Of a stretch of 55,360 nt of DNA, positions 54,401-55,360 are shown in pieces (the first letter of the stretch is position 1; each line of letters opens with the position of its first letter). Both the position numbers and the translations under genes were made by a program. This stretch comes from Calothrix sp. MO_192.B10 (lineage in GTDB: Bacteria; Cyanobacteriota; Cyanobacteriia; Cyanobacteriales; Nostocaceae), in assembly GCA_030065055.1 (NCBI GenBank), contig JASJDS010000061.1:1-55360 (forward strand). The letters are read 5' to 3'. Under the pieces are notes generated by a model. That model ran no database searches. It saw nothing but the letters and a program-made list of their open reading frames with translations, and had not been told where the DNA came from.

Positions 54401-55360
54401 GCTTTCTCGCCAAGTCCGAGTCAGCACGAGAATAGGAAATAAACACATCCAGGGACTCTAAGGTTGGTTGTCGTAAACTTTCATCAATGAATTCTGATTG
54501 TAACTGTGTGGGTGGATGCTGTACCCTTTTCTGTGCCAGTTTCAACCAAGTTTCAGCACTGCGTAAATTATATCCCCGTAAGAGAATGCTAGGATTATTT
54601 TGTTGCTGCTGCCATTTCAGCGCTTTAACCAACAGCATTTTATGCTCGTTGTAATAAGCTGCATCATCATATAAAATCTTCAATAGTTGGCTTTCATCCA
54701 CCAGGTAATCTTCTTCCTTGAGATTGTCCGTGAGGTCAATATAATGTAAATACCGCAGGGCTGACGGCACCTGCATTTCCTCAGTTTCTCGCACCAATAT
54801 AGGAATAATCCGCTTATTTAGGGATACAGCTAAATCCAATTCTTGTTGACAATAAGTAGAGTTGACTGAGTCAGGAGAAAGCAAATAAACCATATTATCT
54901 GCTTGTTCAATCCCTCGGTTAATCGCTGAGTTAAATGCTTCCCCCGTTTGAATATCTGTCAGATTCGTCCAAACCGTAATCCCCTCTCGTCTCAAACTGC
55001 GGCGAATCTTCTCCATCGTCTCCCTATCCTCATCAGCATAGGAAAGGAACACCTCAGTCATCAAGTTATTACCATTCTTGATACTTTCAGTGATGTATTC
55101 GCAATGCAAATCACTGGGAAAACAAGGCGCTTGTTCATCTTTAAACCGTATTTTTAACCAAGCTTGTGCTTGTTGTTTCTCTTCCCCAGTTAACAAATAC
55201 CTCGTTTGCTTTTGATTCCTCTCCCACTCCAAGGCTTTGGCTAAAAGATGAGTATGCTTTTCAACATAATCGTCATGATGTTTTAATAATGCAATTAATC
55301 CCGCCAAAGACTGCTCAAAATCATCAATTTCCTCTCGAAAATACACCCAATTAATCTTAC
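51498..55360 (-). CDS. multi-TIR, transmembrane, WD40-repeat protein (5' end outside window)
   Basis: The frame stays open to the window edge; the visible part is about 1286 residues. Numbering from the GTG at 55346: the tail of one TIR-like domain at 1-22; a helical linker; a full TIR about 97-205 (TEVFLSYADEDRETMEKI, STYCQQEL with Glu169); a second linker; another TIR about 299-405 (VFISYSRADSDLARKL, SPYCKDEV with Glu371); a third linker; a charged coil about 495-590; a membrane helix about 536-555; then 14 WD40 repeats about 658-1240, enough for two seven-bladed propellers. The Glu in YCxxE fits the catalytic residue of NAD-cleaving TIRs. WD40 propellers probably sense or scaffold. No NACHT/STAND ATPase is visible. 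Regulation and target are unknown. Confidence 0.93.
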   Translation of the reverse strand, partial: KINWVYFREEIDDFEQSLAGLIALLKHHDDYVEKHTHLLAKALEWERNQKQTRYLLTGEEKQQAQAWLKIRFKDEQAPCFPSDLHCEYITESIKNGNNLMTEVFLSYADEDRETMEKIRRSLRREGITVWTNLTDIQTGEAFNSAINRGIEQADNMVYLLSPDSVNSTYCQQELDLAVSLNKRIIPILVRETEEMQVPSALRYLHYIDLTDNLKEEDYLVDESQLLKILYDDAAYYNEHKMLLVKALKWQQQQNNPSILLRGYNLRSAETWLKLAQKRVQHPPTQLQSEFIDESLRQPTLESLDVFISYSRADSDLARKLNDSLQIQGKTTWFDQESIASGSDFQQEIYRGIKASDNFLFILSPRSVNSPYCKDEVEYAASLNKRFVTLLHRQVNTNDLHPELGKVQWIDFNGNEGDFNANFNQLVRTLDTDREHVRSHSKWLHRALEWEYKDKSDDLLLRGSEFLIAQNWLQKTEQQKKKPSATSLQQAFIQASQNAIEVVEKEEKRRQAEMLRLQEEKTKSAEARLAEQKKNARLQKFFLAAISIGLVAAVGLAGWAVKEKEKAENAEKQAKNAQKQAKNAQKQAENAQKGQLNSLSQFSLLLSQKNVKFDALLEAIKAENLRRKKFGSNTPKTENLISTVLHEAVDGKGFREHNRLNKHGSAVNSVAFSPDDKTIASASNDNTIKLWNIEDGKELKSLKGHTSAVNSVAFSPDGKTIASASDDNTIKLWNLQDGKVLKTLDGHTDDVFSVTFSPDGKTIASVSKDHTIKLWNLQDGKELNTIKGYTDGVNYVNSVAFSPDGKIIAAASDDNTIKLWNLQGKELNTRFRRTVFGHRSVVNSIAFSPDGKTIASASDDNSIKLWNLQGQVLKTLKGHEDDVISVAFSSDGKTIASASRDNTIKLWNLQDGKELKTLKGHANTVNSVAFSHDGKTIASGSSDRTIKIWKNEGRELNTLKHKNVVSSIAFSPDGETIASGSWDSTIKLWNLQGKEFKTLQGHKNLVSSIAFSPDGETIASGSRDKTIKLWNLQGEELKTLQGHKNWVSSIAFSPDGKTIASGSSDNTIKLWNLQGEELKILRGHENRVSSIAFSPDGETIASGSWDNTIKLWNLQDGKEFKTLQGHEYRVNSVAFSSLDDKIIIASGSGDKTIKLWNLQDRKEFKTLRGHIGMVLGVAFSPDGKTLASASNDKTIKLWNLENLENPKIKQPKPQTLKVHQNAVNSVAFSPDGKTLASASEDKTVILWNLADLKLDKLIQEACDKMRGYLKHNAPESDRNLCKDINSK

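Overview
The window is chromosomal DNA of a filamentous, heterocyst-forming-type cyanobacterium (order Nostocales or a close relative). The evidence is the frequent HIP1 octamer GCGATCGC, blocks of short tandemly repeated heptamers between genes, many short dispersed palindromes, and gene families typical of the group: a PatA/PixG-like regulator with a phototaxis-type chemotaxis cluster, an SpkB-like kinase, a PrcA-like calcium protease, a BolA-Grx4 pair, and TIR-WD40 giants. I cannot name the species.

Layout. 1-590: gene-free DNA with degenerate repeats and a faint group II intron-like look. 590-3124: a GntR/FCD repressor divergent from leuA, with two identical 10-bp operators in front of the repressor. 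3125-5999: decayed ORFs plus two small membrane proteins (EcsC-like, DUF4112). 5999-9365: a probable conflict-type operon, described below. 9366-10370: remains of toxin-antitoxin genes. 10375-11676: lspA and bioY. 12022-12550: an IS200/IS605 element reduced to the two C-termini of tnpB and tnpA. 12719-17000: bolA, grx4, a small conserved gene, an OmpR-type regulator, an orphan ABC ATPase and a membrane protein. 17250-18227: a PEP-CTERM surface protein. 19172-27181: a PatA-like regulator, CheW, MCP and CheA, very probably a type IV pilus phototaxis system whose MCP carries a cyanobacteriochrome-like GAF domain. 27305: recA with a candidate LexA box. 28567-32790: an FHA protein, an SpkB-like Ser/Thr kinase with pentapeptide repeats, and a small conserved gene. 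33397-37439: the pstSCAB phosphate transporter with a candidate Pho box. 37612-38829: an intact TnpB. 39280-50916: housekeeping and signalling genes (prcA-like protease, plsC, tadA, grxC, ABC exporter, methyltransferase, histidine kinase, trmO). 51069-51304: tRNA-Tyr and tRNA-Thr. 51498-end: a giant protein with tandem TIR domains and 14 WD40 repeats, cut by the window edge.

The best candidate for an undescribed system is at 5999-9365. A nucleoside phosphorylase-like enzyme and a HEAT-like repeat protein carry nearly the same N-terminal helical domain of about 65 residues (about 32 of 58 positions identical without gaps, counted by eye). A possible 38-codon ORF lies between them. This is the architecture expected of an effector and a scaffold or sensor joined through a shared adaptor (an effector-associated-domain logic), with enzymatic attack on a nucleotide or nucleoside as the proposed output. 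The TIR-WD40 protein at the right edge is a second, independent conflict-type locus.

About a fifth to a quarter of the window is intergenic and rich in repeats. Several repeat families occur more than once here, some with compensatory changes in palindrome arms, and are listed individually. All homology calls are from reading the sequence; no search was run.
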